Of a DNA stretch of 64,000 nucleotides, positions 1-9,432 are shown in pieces. Positions within the stretch are counted from its first letter, which is position 1, and every line of letters begins with the position of its first letter. The stretch comes from UBA1067 sp050874585 (GTDB taxonomy: Bacteria > Verrucomicrobiota > Kiritimatiellia > RFP12 > UBA1067). The notes beneath the pieces are model-generated. The model ran no database searches and was not told where the DNA came from. It saw only the letters and a list, made by a program, of their open reading frames with translations. The stretch lies in assembly GCA_050874585.1 (NCBI GenBank), contig JBNMKZ010000004.1, forward strand, positions 1 to 64,000, in the 5' to 3' direction. Position numbers and translations under genes: made by a program.

Positions 1-90
1 AAGGCCGTCTGGCCGTTTCTTGCGGGTTCGGCGGGCGGTCTTCTGACGGGCTGCTCGATTACCGGCAGCGGTCTTGGGCTGACGCTCTGA
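1..90 (+). CDS. C-terminal tail of a gene entering from the left edge
   Basis: Frame 1 is open from the first base to a TGA at 88-90 and encodes 29 residues, hydrophobic and rich in Gly, Leu and Ser, with one Cys. A GC-rich hairpin follows within ten bases, which fits a true gene end. Too little is visible to name the protein; the composition would suit the end of a membrane protein or lipoprotein. The start lies outside the window. Confidence 0.45.
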   Translation, partial: KAVWPFLAGSAGGLLTGCSITGSGLGLTL

Positions 91-96
91 CCGCAA

Positions 97-126
97 GCCC
101 CGTCCGGGGATTCCCCCGGGCGGGGC
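97..126 (+). terminator. GC-rich hairpin after the first gene
   Basis: GCCCCG and the following CCGGGG pair with CCCCGG and CGGGGC around a short loop, giving a strong stem. It is followed by AAATTAAAG rather than a clean T run, so it is a terminator-like hairpin of uncertain efficiency. Bases 127-233 show no other gene. Confidence 0.5.
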
Positions 127-233
127 AAATTAAAGTGTCGTTGGAGTTTTTGACCCCTAAAATTGACCGACCCCATGGAAACAGGTGGGCGGCCGTCATT
201 TTCAAAACTGGGGAGAATCCAGACTTTCTGCAA

Positions 234-263
234 TGGACGCGAAGGGGCGGGGCGTGATATAAT
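234..263 (+). promoter_or_regulatory. dapA promoter
   Basis: TGGACG at 234-239 and TATAAT at 258-263 are separated by 18 bases. The ATG of dapA begins at 270, only six bases after the -10, so transcription should start at or next to the initiation codon. Confidence 0.65.
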
Positions 264-269
264 ATAGGT

Positions 270-1145
270 ATGAAACTATCAGGTACCATAACTGCGCTCA
301 TTACGCCGTTTACGGCGGACGGACAGGTCGATTACGGCAAGCTCCGTGCGCTTGTCGAAAAACAGGTCGAAGGTGGTGTCGAGGGCATTTGCTCGGTCGG
401 TACGAGTGGCGAGTCGCCGACGCTTTCCCATGAGGAGCACCACAAGGTCATTGAGAAGACCATTGAATTTGCCGCCGGCAAGGTGAAGATTGTCGCTGGA
501 ACGGGAGCGAACTCAACGGCCGAGGCCGTTTCGCTTACTCGGGCGGCCATTTCGATGGGCGGGGCCGATGCCAGCCTGCAGGTTACGCCCTACTACAACA
601 AACCGAATGCCGAGGGGCTCTACCGGCACTTCATGACGGTCGCCGACCTTGGTCTGCCGGTTGTACTCTACAACGTGCCGGGGCGGGCGGGTAAGGAAAT
701 TCCGCTGGATGTGGTGGCGCGCTTGGCAAAGCACCCGAACATCGTCGCCATCAAGGAGGCGGCGGGTTCCGTGGAACGCGTGTCGGCCATCAAGAACCTT
801 GTGCCCGACTTCACGGTTCTCTCCGGCGATGACTCGTTGGCTCTGCCGATGATTTCGGTTGGTGCCGAGGGTGTCATTTCCGTCGCGTCGAATGTTATTC
901 CGCGCGAAATGGGAGAAATGATTCGCCTGGCATTGGCCGGTGACTTCGTGAAGGCCCGCGCCTATCACGCGAAGTACTATCCTCTTTTCCATAACCTTTT
1001 CATTGACGTGAATCCCGTGATGGTCAAGGAGGCCCTGTGGCTCATGGGACGCATTGAGCGTTCCTTCCGCCTGCCGCTTTGCGAGACCTCCGAAAAGAAT
1101 GTGGAGATCCTGCGGGGTACGCTGGCTCAGTTGGACCTTGTCTAA
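270..1145 (+). CDS. dapA: 4-hydroxy-tetrahydrodipicolinate synthase
   Basis: Condenses pyruvate with aspartate semialdehyde, the first step of the diaminopimelate/lysine branch, in the cytosol. The 291 residues match the family length. GTSGES at 44-49 carries the hydroxyl relay, YNVPGR at 134-139 supplies the Tyr and Arg, and IKEA at 161-164 supplies the Schiff-base Lys162. The family usually has Thr-Thr in the first motif; here it is Thr45-Ser46, a conservative change. The ATG at 270 has no Shine-Dalgarno and lies six bases after a TATAAT, so the mRNA is probably leaderless. The esterase gene follows after 25 bases. Confidence 0.95.
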   Translation: MKLSGTITALITPFTADGQVDYGKLRALVEKQVEGGVEGICSVGTSGESPTLSHEEHHKVIEKTIEFAAGKVKIVAGTGANSTAEAVSLTRAAISMGGADASLQVTPYYNKPNAEGLYRHFMTVADLGLPVVLYNVPGRAGKEIPLDVVARLAKHPNIVAIKEAAGSVERVSAIKNLVPDFTVLSGDDSLALPMISVGAEGVISVASNVIPREMGEMIRLALAGDFVKARAYHAKYYPLFHNLFIDVNPVMVKEALWLMGRIERSFRLPLCETSEKNVEILRGTLAQLDLV

Positions 1146-1170
1146 CGGAAAGCGGAGTACATTGTTCGGT

Positions 1171-2283
1171 ATGGTTCGGCTTCTCGCAATTTTCGTCTCG
1201 TTTGCCGCGATTTCGCTTTGTGCACAACAGAGCGAAATCGCTCGCTTTGACGCGGCGATGGCGCAGGATGGCGTTGTTGTGACGAACGGCATGAAGTGGA
1301 TTGACGGCCGATGCCTGCCGATTGAGGGACGGGCCTTCACGGATGTCGACCACTACTACGACCGACTGCCGTCGGATGTGACGACGAACGTCAATGCCGG
1401 TGTGCGTACGATGAAGCATCACACGGCGGGAATGCAGTTCCGCTTTACGACTGATTCGCGGCGGCTTGCCCTCAAGTGGATACCCTACAATGCGGGACTG
1501 TCGATGGACCACATGCCGGCGACTGGCGTCAGTGGAGTTGACATCTATCGGCGGGATGCGGCGAACGGAAGGTGGCGGTATGTCAAGACGGGGCGGATTT
1601 GGGATGCCCGCCAGGGTGGAACGCTTGAAATCCCCTGGACGCCGGGCGAGGCTTGCCTCATCAACCTTCCGCTTTACAATGGTGTCAAGTCCGTGACGCT
1701 TGGCGTTGAGACGAATGCGACGGTTTCGGCACTTGCGCCTCGGTCAAATGGGGTTGTCAAGCCGGTAGTCTTCTATGGGACGTCCATTACCCATGGGGGG
1801 TGCTGCTCACGCCCGGGCATGTCGTTCGTCAATATCGTTGGGCGCGAACTTGATGTCCCCGTTGTCAATCTTGGCTTCTCCGGCTCTGGGCGGATGGAGT
1901 TTGAGATGAGCGAGCATCTTGCGCGAATTGATGCGAGTTGCTATGTCCTCGACACACTGTGGAATATGAACGACAGCCTTGTTGAAGAACGGTATGAGCC
2001 GTTCATTCGCAACCTTCGTGCGAAGCGTCCGGGTGTGCCAATTGTGATGGTTGAATTTTATAGCGTTCATTCCGAGTGGCAGTCGTCAATGGACAGGACG
2101 ATTCGGAAACTTTACGAAAAGCTTCTTTCCGAAGGCTGGGATCATCTTGTCTATTTGCCGCGCCGCGGCATGTATGTGGATGATGAGGGGACCGTGGACG
2201 GGGTTCATCCGAACGACTGGGGAATGGTTTCCCTTGCCAAGGGTTTTGAAAAGTCAATTAGAGAAGCATTGGAACTGAAATGA
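1171..2283 (+). CDS. Secreted SGNH/GDSL esterase with GxDLY-type N-terminal domain
   Basis: Predicted exported carbohydrate esterase of 370 residues. I chose the ATG at 1171 because it begins a signal peptide (residues 1-18, hydrophobic, ending near CAQQ) and follows a GGAAAGCGGAG sequence; the frame is open further upstream into dapA. Residues 20-190 resemble the domain preceding Lipase_GDSL_3 proteins, with the GVDIY motif at 122-126. The SGNH part has GTSIT at 203-207 (nucleophile Ser205), GFSGSG at 235-240, WNMN at 264-267 and DGVH at 343-346 (Asp343, His346). The family includes polysaccharide deacetylases; the substrate cannot be told. Its stop overlaps the cysS ATG. Confidence 0.8.
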   Translation: MVRLLAIFVSFAAISLCAQQSEIARFDAAMAQDGVVVTNGMKWIDGRCLPIEGRAFTDVDHYYDRLPSDVTTNVNAGVRTMKHHTAGMQFRFTTDSRRLALKWIPYNAGLSMDHMPATGVSGVDIYRRDAANGRWRYVKTGRIWDARQGGTLEIPWTPGEACLINLPLYNGVKSVTLGVETNATVSALAPRSNGVVKPVVFYGTSITHGGCCSRPGMSFVNIVGRELDVPVVNLGFSGSGRMEFEMSEHLARIDASCYVLDTLWNMNDSLVEERYEPFIRNLRAKRPGVPIVMVEFYSVHSEWQSSMDRTIRKLYEKLLSEGWDHLVYLPRRGMYVDDEGTVDGVHPNDWGMVSLAKGFEKSIREALELK

Positions 2284-3638
2284 GTATGAAAGTCTACAAC
2301 AGTTTGACGCGTTCCATCGAGGACTTGAAGCCACTCAAGGACAACGAGATTCGCCTTTATACCTGTGGTCCGACCGTCTACAATTTTGCGCACATCGGGA
2401 ACTTTCGGGCCTACGCCTTTGAGGACATCTTGCGCCGTGTTATCCAGTTCAATGGCATGAAGATTCGCCAGGTGATGAATCTGACGGATGTGGATGACAA
2501 GACGATTCGGGGCGCCAATGCCGCGAATGTGAAGTTGACGGACTATACGCAGACCTACAAGGATGCGTTCTTCGCCGACCTCAAGAAACTCAATATCCAG
2601 CCCGCCGAGGTCTATCCGGCGGCAACGGATCACATTCCCGAAATGATTGCGATAGTCGAGAAACTCGTGGAGAAGGGCATCGCCTATCGGAGTGAGGATG
2701 GGTCGGTCTATTTCAACGTTCGCAAATTCCCGGGCTATGGGAAGCTCGCCCACATTGACTTTGACAATCAGCGCACGGGGGCGCGGTGCGCGGCGGATGA
2801 GTATGACAAGGAGAACGTCGGGGACTTTGCGCTTTGGAAAGCCTGGGAGCCGTCGGACGGGCCAGTCGGCTGGGATTCTCCGTGGGGACGCGGTCGTCCG
2901 GGTTGGCACATCGAGTGCTCGGCCATGTCGATGAAGTATCTCGGCGAGACATTCGACCTCCATACGGGTGGCATTGACAATCTCTTCCCCCATCATGAGA
3001 ACGAAATCGCACAGGCTGAGGCGGCGACGGGCAAGCCGTTCGTGAATACGTGGATGCATTGCGCCCATTTGCGGGTGAACGGCGAGAAGATGTCGAAGTC
3101 GGCGGGGAACTTCTTTACGCTTCGTGATCTGCTTGAGAAGGGGTATACAGGGCGGGAGATTCGCTACGTCCTCATCAACGCTCACTATCGGCAAGGGCTG
3201 AACTTCGCCTTTTCGGCTCTGGACGACGCGCGAAAGTCGCTCGCCCGCATTGATGCCTGCGTGGAGAAGGCGACGGAGGGTGAGATTCCCGACTGGGCGC
3301 AAAAGCACGTGGACGACTTTACGGCGGCCGTGAATGACGACCTCAATACGCCGAAGGCGTTTGCCGCGCTCTTCGAACTCGTGCGCGAGACGAATTCGCA
3401 TGGTGGCGGACCTGTGCTGGGGGCTTTCCGGCGCATGGACGAGGTGCTGGGCGTCATTTTCTTCGGCAAGGTCGCGAAGGCTGAGATTCCGGGCGAGATC
3501 CAGGCCCTGCTGACGGCGCGAGCCGAGGCCCGCAAGGCGAAGAATTGGGCCGAGAGCGACCGCCTGCGCGACGAAATCGCCGTCGCTGGCTGGATTGTCA
3601 AGGATTCAAAGGAGGGGCAGTCATGCACAAGGAAGTAA
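2280..3638 (+). CDS. cysS: Cysteinyl-tRNA synthetase
   Basis: Charges tRNA-Cys; the only tRNA-Cys visible here is at 18132. The 452 residues are near the usual 460. CGPTVY at 29-34 and HIGN at 38-41 form the class I signature, with KMSKS at 270-274. Cys29, Cys213 and His238 (in the HHENE motif) are the expected zinc ligands. The C-terminal part corresponds to the DALR anticodon-binding region. The ATG at 2280 overlaps the esterase stop as ATGA; a second ATG lies two codons on. The 3' end runs to within a few bases of the thioredoxin Shine-Dalgarno. Confidence 0.96.
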   Translation: MSMKVYNSLTRSIEDLKPLKDNEIRLYTCGPTVYNFAHIGNFRAYAFEDILRRVIQFNGMKIRQVMNLTDVDDKTIRGANAANVKLTDYTQTYKDAFFADLKKLNIQPAEVYPAATDHIPEMIAIVEKLVEKGIAYRSEDGSVYFNVRKFPGYGKLAHIDFDNQRTGARCAADEYDKENVGDFALWKAWEPSDGPVGWDSPWGRGRPGWHIECSAMSMKYLGETFDLHTGGIDNLFPHHENEIAQAEAATGKPFVNTWMHCAHLRVNGEKMSKSAGNFFTLRDLLEKGYTGREIRYVLINAHYRQGLNFAFSALDDARKSLARIDACVEKATEGEIPDWAQKHVDDFTAAVNDDLNTPKAFAALFELVRETNSHGGGPVLGAFRRMDEVLGVIFFGKVAKAEIPGEIQALLTARAEARKAKNWAESDRLRDEIAVAGWIVKDSKEGQSCTRK

Positions 3639-3928
3639 AGACGGAGGCGGAACTCAAGGATGCGATTGCCACGGGAAAGGTCCTGCTGGACTTTTGGGCA
3701 ACCTGGTGCGGACCGTGCCAGATGATGGCACGGGCGATTGCAGACGAACTTGAGCCGAGAATGCCCGACTTGACCATCGTCAAGGTCAATGTGGATGAGG
3801 CTCCGGAACTCGCGGCAAAGTTTGGTGTCATGTCCATCCCTGCCCTTTTTTGCTATAATAATGGAGCAAAGACGGCGGAGTTCGTTGGTGTGACCCCTGT
3901 TTCGAGCATCGCGGCGGCTTTTAACTAA
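3623..3928 (+). CDS. trxA: Thioredoxin
   Basis: Small cytosolic disulfide reductase of 101 residues. The active site WCGPC occupies residues 28-32 and the cis-proline is Pro73 in the MSIPAL stretch. The frame is open 26 codons further upstream inside cysS, but the ATG at 3623 is preceded by GGAGGGG at 3611-3617 and gives the normal thioredoxin N terminus, so I take it as the start. Its stop lies 15 bases after the cysS stop, so it is translated with cysS. A gap of 27 bases without a clear promoter precedes guaB. Confidence 0.92.
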   Translation: MHKEVKTEAELKDAIATGKVLLDFWATWCGPCQMMARAIADELEPRMPDLTIVKVNVDEAPELAAKFGVMSIPALFCYNNGAKTAEFVGVTPVSSIAAAFN

Positions 3929-3955
3929 TATCAAGAACTGGAATGGACTGAGATT

Positions 3956-5452
3956 ATGAATACGTATATGGATCGGTTTATGGAGGCCTTCCCCTACGAG
4001 GGATTGACCTATGATGACGTGACGCTGGTGACGCAGTATGCGGACTTTTTGCCAGACGACGCCTCTCTTGAGACGAAACTGACGTCGCGCACGAAGATGA
4101 AAATTCCGTTTATGTCTGCCGCGATGGATACGGTGACGGAGGCCCCGATGGCGATTGCCATGGCACTGGCCGGCGGCATCGGGTGCATTCATAAGAACTT
4201 GGAGGAGGATGAGCAGGCCGCACAGGTCCGCCTCGTGAAGAACCACCTCAACGGCATGATCGAGAACCCGGTCTGTTTTCATGAGAACGATGACATCGGT
4301 TACCTGCGCAGCGAGAAGATTGCTCGCAAGTTGAAGTTCAACGGCTTCCCGGTACTGGACGACCAGAACCGTCTTGTCGGCATGATTACGTCGAGCGATA
4401 TGCGGTTTGCGCCGATGAACGCGGCGAAACTGAAGGACGTGATGCAGAAGGGCCTGCTGACGGCCAAGCCGGGGACGACGCTGAAGGAGGCCTACGACCT
4501 GATGCGCGAGAACAAGATTGGCAAGCTGCCGCTCGTGGATCAGGATGGCCATATCGTTGGTCTTTACAGCTTTACGGATGTCAGCCGTATTGTTGAGAAC
4601 GCCGCCGCGCCATCCAACTGTGATGACAAGTTCCGCCTGCGTGTGTCGGCATCGGTCTCGGGCGGCAAGGGCGACCTTTCGCGCATGGAGAAACTGGCGG
4701 ATGCCGGTGTTGACGTGGTGGTCGTCGATTCGGCGCATGGGCACACGAAGGGCATCATGGACATGACGGAGTACATCGTCAAGCACTTCCCGAAGGTGGA
4801 TGTCATTGCCGGAAACATTGCGACGGGCGAGGCGGCGGTGGCCTTGGCCAAGTGCGGTGCGCATGCCGTCAAGGTTGGCATCGGGCCTGGGTCGATTTGT
4901 ACGACGCGTGTCGTCTGTGGCGTGGGCATTCCCCAGCTGACAGCCGTCTACAACGCGGCGAAGGCGTTGCGCGGCACGGGAGTTGCGGTCATTGCCGACG
5001 GTGGCATCAAGCTCTCGGGCGATGTTCCGAAGGCGTTGGCGGCGGGTGCCGACTCCGTGATGCTGGGGTCCGTCCTTGCGGGTACCGAGGAGTCCCCGGG
5101 CGAGAAAATCTACTCGAACGGCCGTCAGTATGTCGTCTATCGTGGCATGGGGTCGCTTGCCGCGCTCAAGAACGGCAAGGGATCGCGTGCGCGCTATTTC
5201 CAGGATAACGAGTCCGAGGATGACCTCGTGCCGCAGGGCATCGAGGGCATGGTTCCGTACTCGGGTCACGTGAAGTCGATTATGACCCAGTTCTGTGGCG
5301 GCCTCCGTGCTTCGCTCGGCTACTGCGGTGCGAGGACGATTGCCGAACTCCAGGAGAAGGGCAAGTTCTTCCGCGTGACCACGGCGGGTCTGCGCGAGGC
5401 GCGTCCGCACGACATCACAATTACCAAGGAAGCCCCCAACTACCGGACCTAA
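3956..5452 (+). CDS. guaB: Inosine-5'-monophosphate dehydrogenase
   Basis: Oxidises IMP to XMP, the committed step of GTP synthesis. The 498 residues have the full architecture: an N-terminal barrel part, two CBS domains at about 103-155 and 160-212, then the catalytic barrel. GPGSICTTR at 310-318 carries the catalytic Cys315. The flap ARYFQ stretch supplies the Arg-Tyr pair of the hydrolysis step. The stop TAA is followed directly by the GTG of lepB. Confidence 0.96.
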   Translation: MNTYMDRFMEAFPYEGLTYDDVTLVTQYADFLPDDASLETKLTSRTKMKIPFMSAAMDTVTEAPMAIAMALAGGIGCIHKNLEEDEQAAQVRLVKNHLNGMIENPVCFHENDDIGYLRSEKIARKLKFNGFPVLDDQNRLVGMITSSDMRFAPMNAAKLKDVMQKGLLTAKPGTTLKEAYDLMRENKIGKLPLVDQDGHIVGLYSFTDVSRIVENAAAPSNCDDKFRLRVSASVSGGKGDLSRMEKLADAGVDVVVVDSAHGHTKGIMDMTEYIVKHFPKVDVIAGNIATGEAAVALAKCGAHAVKVGIGPGSICTTRVVCGVGIPQLTAVYNAAKALRGTGVAVIADGGIKLSGDVPKALAAGADSVMLGSVLAGTEESPGEKIYSNGRQYVVYRGMGSLAALKNGKGSRARYFQDNESEDDLVPQGIEGMVPYSGHVKSIMTQFCGGLRASLGYCGARTIAELQEKGKFFRVTTAGLREARPHDITITKEAPNYRT

Positions 5453-6211
5453 GTGAGCGCGAAAAAGGGAAAGTCGTTTCAGGATTACGGCCGTGAGTGG
5501 CTGGACACGCTGGTCGTCGCGATTTCGGTCGCGATGGCCTTCCGTGCTTACTTCTTTACGCCGTTCAACATTCCGACCGGCTCCATGCAGCCGACCCTCT
5601 GGGGTTACCATACGGAGGCCGGAACCGAGAAAGGGTCATGGGACACTTTCCCCCTTTCGCTTCTCAAGTGGGCTTGGACGGGCGAGCGCGTCGTCGACTA
5701 CCGTGCGCCGGCGAGCGGAACCGTTCGCTTTGCGCCGCGTAACGACGGGTTCGCCGATGTCGCCGTCGGGCTATCCCCCGAGGTCTTCAAGTTGCCAACG
5801 GATGCCTGTGCCGCGCTTCAGGGACGCTACTTTCGGGAGGGTGAGACGCTGTGGAAGGGCACGATTAAGACGGGCGACTTCATCTTCGTCAATCGCTGGA
5901 TCTGGAACTTTCGCCGCCCGCGTGTCAATGACGTGATGATTTTCTCAACAACCGGTATCGAAGGCCTTCAGCAGGGGACGCACTACATCAAGCGGATGAA
6001 GGCGACGCCGGGCATGACATATCAGTTGGAGCACCCGATTGAGGGCGGTCCTCGTGCCGTGACGATGGGCGAAGACGAGTATTTCGCCTGCGGGGACAAT
6101 TTCAACAACAGTTTCGACAGCCGCTACTGGGGGCCAGTCCCTGGCACTAAACTGCGCGGGCTGGGCAGTGTCGTATTTTGGCCGTTTAACGGATGGAGGA
6201 TAATAAGATGA
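5453..6211 (+). CDS. lepB: Signal peptidase I with a long insertion
   Basis: Membrane-bound protease that removes signal peptides. A single N-terminal membrane segment (about 18-36) is followed by PTGSMQPTL with nucleophile Ser44. GDFIFVN at 141-147 begins the next conserved box, HYIKRM carries the general-base Lys180, and GDNFNNSFDSR near 214-224 is the last box. About 90 residues separate the Ser box from the next conserved box, far more than in the Escherichia coli or Bacillus enzymes. Start is GTG at 5453, immediately after the guaB stop, suggesting translational coupling. The end overlaps the kinase gene as ATGA. Confidence 0.9.
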   Translation: MSAKKGKSFQDYGREWLDTLVVAISVAMAFRAYFFTPFNIPTGSMQPTLWGYHTEAGTEKGSWDTFPLSLLKWAWTGERVVDYRAPASGTVRFAPRNDGFADVAVGLSPEVFKLPTDACAALQGRYFREGETLWKGTIKTGDFIFVNRWIWNFRRPRVNDVMIFSTTGIEGLQQGTHYIKRMKATPGMTYQLEHPIEGGPRAVTMGEDEYFACGDNFNNSFDSRYWGPVPGTKLRGLGSVVFWPFNGWRIIR

Positions 6212-8742
6212 GCGAGCAGCTGATTCCGACACCAAGTGTTTTCGGTGAGACCGGCAACTTCCTGCTGGAGCGGGAACTCGGGCGCGGCGGTATGGGTGGC
6301 GTCTATATGGGACGCGACAAGATGCTGGATCGCCCCGTGGCCGTCAAGGTCATGCTGAAGGAGTACGGCTCGGATGCCGAGTTCGTTGAACGGTTCAAGC
6401 ACGAGGCCCAGGCGGCGGCTCGGTTGATTCACCCAAATATCGCCCAGATTTACTCCTATGGCATTGCCGACGGGATGCCGTACATCGCAATGGAACTGGT
6501 CGCTGGCGGCTCGCTTGACCAGCTGATGCGTAATGCCCCCGGCAAGACGGATGTGCCGCGCATCATGAAGATTGGTGAGCAGGTCGCGCAGGCTCTCCGT
6601 TGCGCGGCGGATCAGGGGCTTGTTCATGGCGACATCAAGCCTGAGAACATTCTCTTGGATGCCAACGGCAATGCAAAGATTGTTGATTTCGGTCTCGCCG
6701 GGATGCAGAAGAATACGGACGAGATCTGGGGAACGCCCTACTACATCTCGCCCGAGAAGGTTCGCAAGGAGGTCGTCGACTATCGGGCCGATATGTACAG
6801 TCTCGGTGCGACGCTTTACCATGCCCTGACGGGCGTCGCTCCCTTTGAGGGCGAGGATGCGACATCAGTCGTCAAGAAGCGCTTTGAGGGAATGCCGAAG
6901 AAGCCGAGCGAGGTGCGCCCGGGACTCTCCCCGCAGATTGACGCGCTGATTATGACGATGCTGGCCTTTAACAAGGAGGAGCGTTTCCCCAGTTTCGAAG
7001 CCTTGATTGAAGAATTCAAGAAGGTCATGACGACGGGCTTGACGACGACCCAGGCCGTCTCGACGGCATCCGTTGCAACTCCTGCGAAGACGGGAACGAT
7101 GGTGCGTCCGACCGGCAAGCGGATGGTGGTTCACGGCAAGCGGACGATGACGATGAAGCGTCCGGTTTCGGCCCCGGTTCCGCCTGTGGAGGACGAGGAG
7201 GATGACGAGGACGAGAAGGGTGGCGGCCTTGGCGCGAAGGTCGCCGGAGTCATCATCGGCGTTATCGTCGTTGTTGGTGGTCTTGTGGGTGGACTCGTGT
7301 GGTACAAGTCGCACGAGCGGAGTTCGGCCGATGCGGCCTACCAGACGACGATTGAGACGAACTGCAAGAATGCGCGGGAAGCCGTTGCGACGACCCGCAA
7401 GGCGGCGGCGGAATTTGCCGACAAGTTTGCGGCCTTTGCCCAGAAGGCGACGGACGGGTGTGTGAAGGCCTCGGGCGAACTTTCAAAACTGTTGCCTGAG
7501 TTCGCGGCGGATCTGAAACTGCCGCCGACGAAGGAGCTGCTCGATCTCATCGCCTCGACCAACGCGGCTGCTTCGACTGCGGAATCCCCGGCGGCAACCA
7601 ATGGGGTGGCGGCCGCGTCAACGGGCGCGACCAATGCGGCTCCAGCGGCTGCGACTGCGCCAGCACCTGCGGCAACCGAAGCCCCGGCGGCGGAATCGCG
7701 CAAGTTGCCGGCAGTCGTCAAGGATATGCAGGCCATCTGGGAGAAAGCCTACAGCTGTCAGGCGAGTGCCATTCGTATTCATCTCGCAATGATGAAGGTC
7801 GTCGCCGAATGCGATAAGGCCAATGGGGTTGTGGGTCAGACGAAGGAGGCGATGGAGGCTCTCGGCAAGTTGTCGCAGGACACCAAGGATATGTACGAGC
7901 AGGCGCGTGGATCCAAGGATGTTGAGAATGTTGAGAAGGGCATCTCTTTCATCAACAGTCGAGGCGAGAGAGCTATCAAGAAGACGGTGGAGGAACTGCG
8001 CCTTGAGAAACTCCGTCAGGAGCGTGAGGATGCGGCGGCGCGTGCGGCGGCCGACGCGGCGGCCCGCCAGAAGAAACTCGAGGAGGAGCGGCGGCAGAAG
8101 ATTGAGGCAGAGACGGCGTCCGTTCGCGAGAAGTTTGATGCAATTGCCGCGACGAAGACCTTCCGCCTTCTGGATTGGACACACGCCATTCGACAGCTGA
8201 AAGACCTCAAGTCCGAGTTCACGACGGCCGAGGGATCGCTCGCGGCGGATGATGAGATTCGTAAGGTTGAGGCGATGAAGACCGTCCAGGAAATCCTGAT
8301 TCAGAACATGGTCGGGTACAAGTTCCGCGTCAGGAGCAAGGAAAAGCCGTTGCGTGGCTGCGTCGTCAAGTCCGCCAACAAGAAGGAAATTACGTTGGTC
8401 GGTGCGGATGGAGCCTCGTCACGCAAGCTGACATGGCAGAAGTTCTACGAGAAATACCCGGGCAATCTGAATGAGTTGCTGAACAAGTATATTGTGGATG
8501 GGAAGGGGGCCTCGAAGTCCGGCGACGGAAAGTTGTCGGCCAAGGCATGGACCGAGGCGATGTTCGGCGCGGCACTGACGATGCGTCTCATCTGTTCGGA
8601 TGTTCCGGGGGCGCAGGCGCGCAGTGAGCAGATGGTGCGGGAAGCCGTCAAGGGCTTCGATGACGAGGCGATGACGAAGACGGCGCAGCGGCTCTTCCCC
8701 GACATTGAGAATCTCGACCAGGCCTCGTCGACGGAAGAGTAG
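6208..8742 (+). CDS. Membrane-anchored Hanks-type Ser/Thr protein kinase
   Basis: Protein kinase of 844 residues. The kinase domain (about 17-280) has the glycine loop GRGGMGGV at 25-32, Lys47, HGDIKPEN at 140-147 and DFG at 160-162. The catalytic loop is HGD rather than HRD, as in several PknB-like bacterial kinases. A Gly/Val-rich membrane segment spans about 344-366. The C-terminal half should be periplasmic and has an Ala/Pro/Thr linker, a highly charged coiled-coil (about 595-650) and a small basic domain near 700. The ATG at 6208 is preceded by GGAGG at 6196; an ATG at 6193 lies before that site and is unlikely. The ligand and substrates are unknown. Confidence 0.9.
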   Translation: MSEQLIPTPSVFGETGNFLLERELGRGGMGGVYMGRDKMLDRPVAVKVMLKEYGSDAEFVERFKHEAQAAARLIHPNIAQIYSYGIADGMPYIAMELVAGGSLDQLMRNAPGKTDVPRIMKIGEQVAQALRCAADQGLVHGDIKPENILLDANGNAKIVDFGLAGMQKNTDEIWGTPYYISPEKVRKEVVDYRADMYSLGATLYHALTGVAPFEGEDATSVVKKRFEGMPKKPSEVRPGLSPQIDALIMTMLAFNKEERFPSFEALIEEFKKVMTTGLTTTQAVSTASVATPAKTGTMVRPTGKRMVVHGKRTMTMKRPVSAPVPPVEDEEDDEDEKGGGLGAKVAGVIIGVIVVVGGLVGGLVWYKSHERSSADAAYQTTIETNCKNAREAVATTRKAAAEFADKFAAFAQKATDGCVKASGELSKLLPEFAADLKLPPTKELLDLIASTNAAASTAESPAATNGVAAASTGATNAAPAAATAPAPAATEAPAAESRKLPAVVKDMQAIWEKAYSCQASAIRIHLAMMKVVAECDKANGVVGQTKEAMEALGKLSQDTKDMYEQARGSKDVENVEKGISFINSRGERAIKKTVEELRLEKLRQEREDAAARAAADAAARQKKLEEERRQKIEAETASVREKFDAIAATKTFRLLDWTHAIRQLKDLKSEFTTAEGSLAADDEIRKVEAMKTVQEILIQNMVGYKFRVRSKEKPLRGCVVKSANKKEITLVGADGASSRKLTWQKFYEKYPGNLNELLNKYIVDGKGASKSGDGKLSAKAWTEAMFGAALTMRLICSDVPGAQARSEQMVREAVKGFDDEAMTKTAQRLFPDIENLDQASSTEE

Positions 8743-8748
8743 GCGGCC

Positions 8749-9432
8749 TTGGCAGTTGACTTCTCCCGTTCAGTTGCCCTTCTGGGTGAGCAGACTTTCG
8801 ACCGTCTCGCGCAGGTACGCGTGGCGGTCGTTGGTGTCGGGGGCGTTGGCAGTTGGTGTGCCGAGGCCCTGTTGCGCACGGGCGTTCGACACCTGACGCT
8901 CATTGACGACGATTTGGTTGCGCCGAGCAATGTGAACCGTCAGTGTCCGGCAACGGCGCGGACGATTGGCCAGCCGAAAGTGCTTGTCATGCGTGACCGC
9001 CTGCTTGAAATCAATCCGGACGCGGATATTGTGGCAATTCCCGAACGTTATGTGGGGGGCGTACCTTGCGGCGGTGCGGTGGATGCCATTGCCGACGCAA
9101 TCGATTCAGTGGATTGCAAGGCGGAACTGATTCTCGCCTCAACGGCGGCGGGCGTTCCAATCGTCAGTTCAATGGGCGCGGCACTTCGGTTCGATCCGAC
9201 GAAAGTGGTAGTGCGTCGCTTCGATCGGATTGCGGGTGATGGTCTTGCCCGTGCCCTTCGGCAGAAGTTTCGTCGTCTGGAGCGGTTTCCATCCTCCAAG
9301 TTCATGTGCGTCACGACGGATGAACTCCCCGTGCGCCGTCCCGACCTCCGTACGAAGGGGAGTCTGATGACGGTGACGGCGACATTCGGCATGGTTCTGG
9401 CCGCCGAAGTCATGAAGACTTGCCTCAAATGA
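8749..9432 (+). CDS. tcdA: tRNA threonylcarbamoyladenosine dehydratase, ThiF/E1-like
   Basis: Cyclises t6A37 of tRNA in an ATP-dependent, E1-like reaction. The 227 residues have the Rossmann ATP site GVGGVGS at 29-35, the DDD acidic motif near 53-55, and the NVNRQ stretch at 61-65 that carries the Arg of ThiF-fold enzymes. The length matches TcdA rather than larger MoeB or ThiF proteins, and the DGLARALRQKFRR stretch resembles TcdA. The start is TTG at 8749, six bases after the kinase stop. Its stop overlaps the next ATG. Confidence 0.85.
   Translation: MAVDFSRSVALLGEQTFDRLAQVRVAVVGVGGVGSWCAEALLRTGVRHLTLIDDDLVAPSNVNRQCPATARTIGQPKVLVMRDRLLEINPDADIVAIPERYVGGVPCGGAVDAIADAIDSVDCKAELILASTAAGVPIVSSMGAALRFDPTKVVVRRFDRIAGDGLARALRQKFRRLERFPSSKFMCVTTDELPVRRPDLRTKGSLMTVTATFGMVLAAEVMKTCLK

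Noticed and set aside
3185..5611. An 808-codon open frame on the minus strand
   Set aside because: It lies opposite trxA and guaB, is very rich in Arg and His, and has no family motif. It is the usual shadow of high-GC coding sequence.
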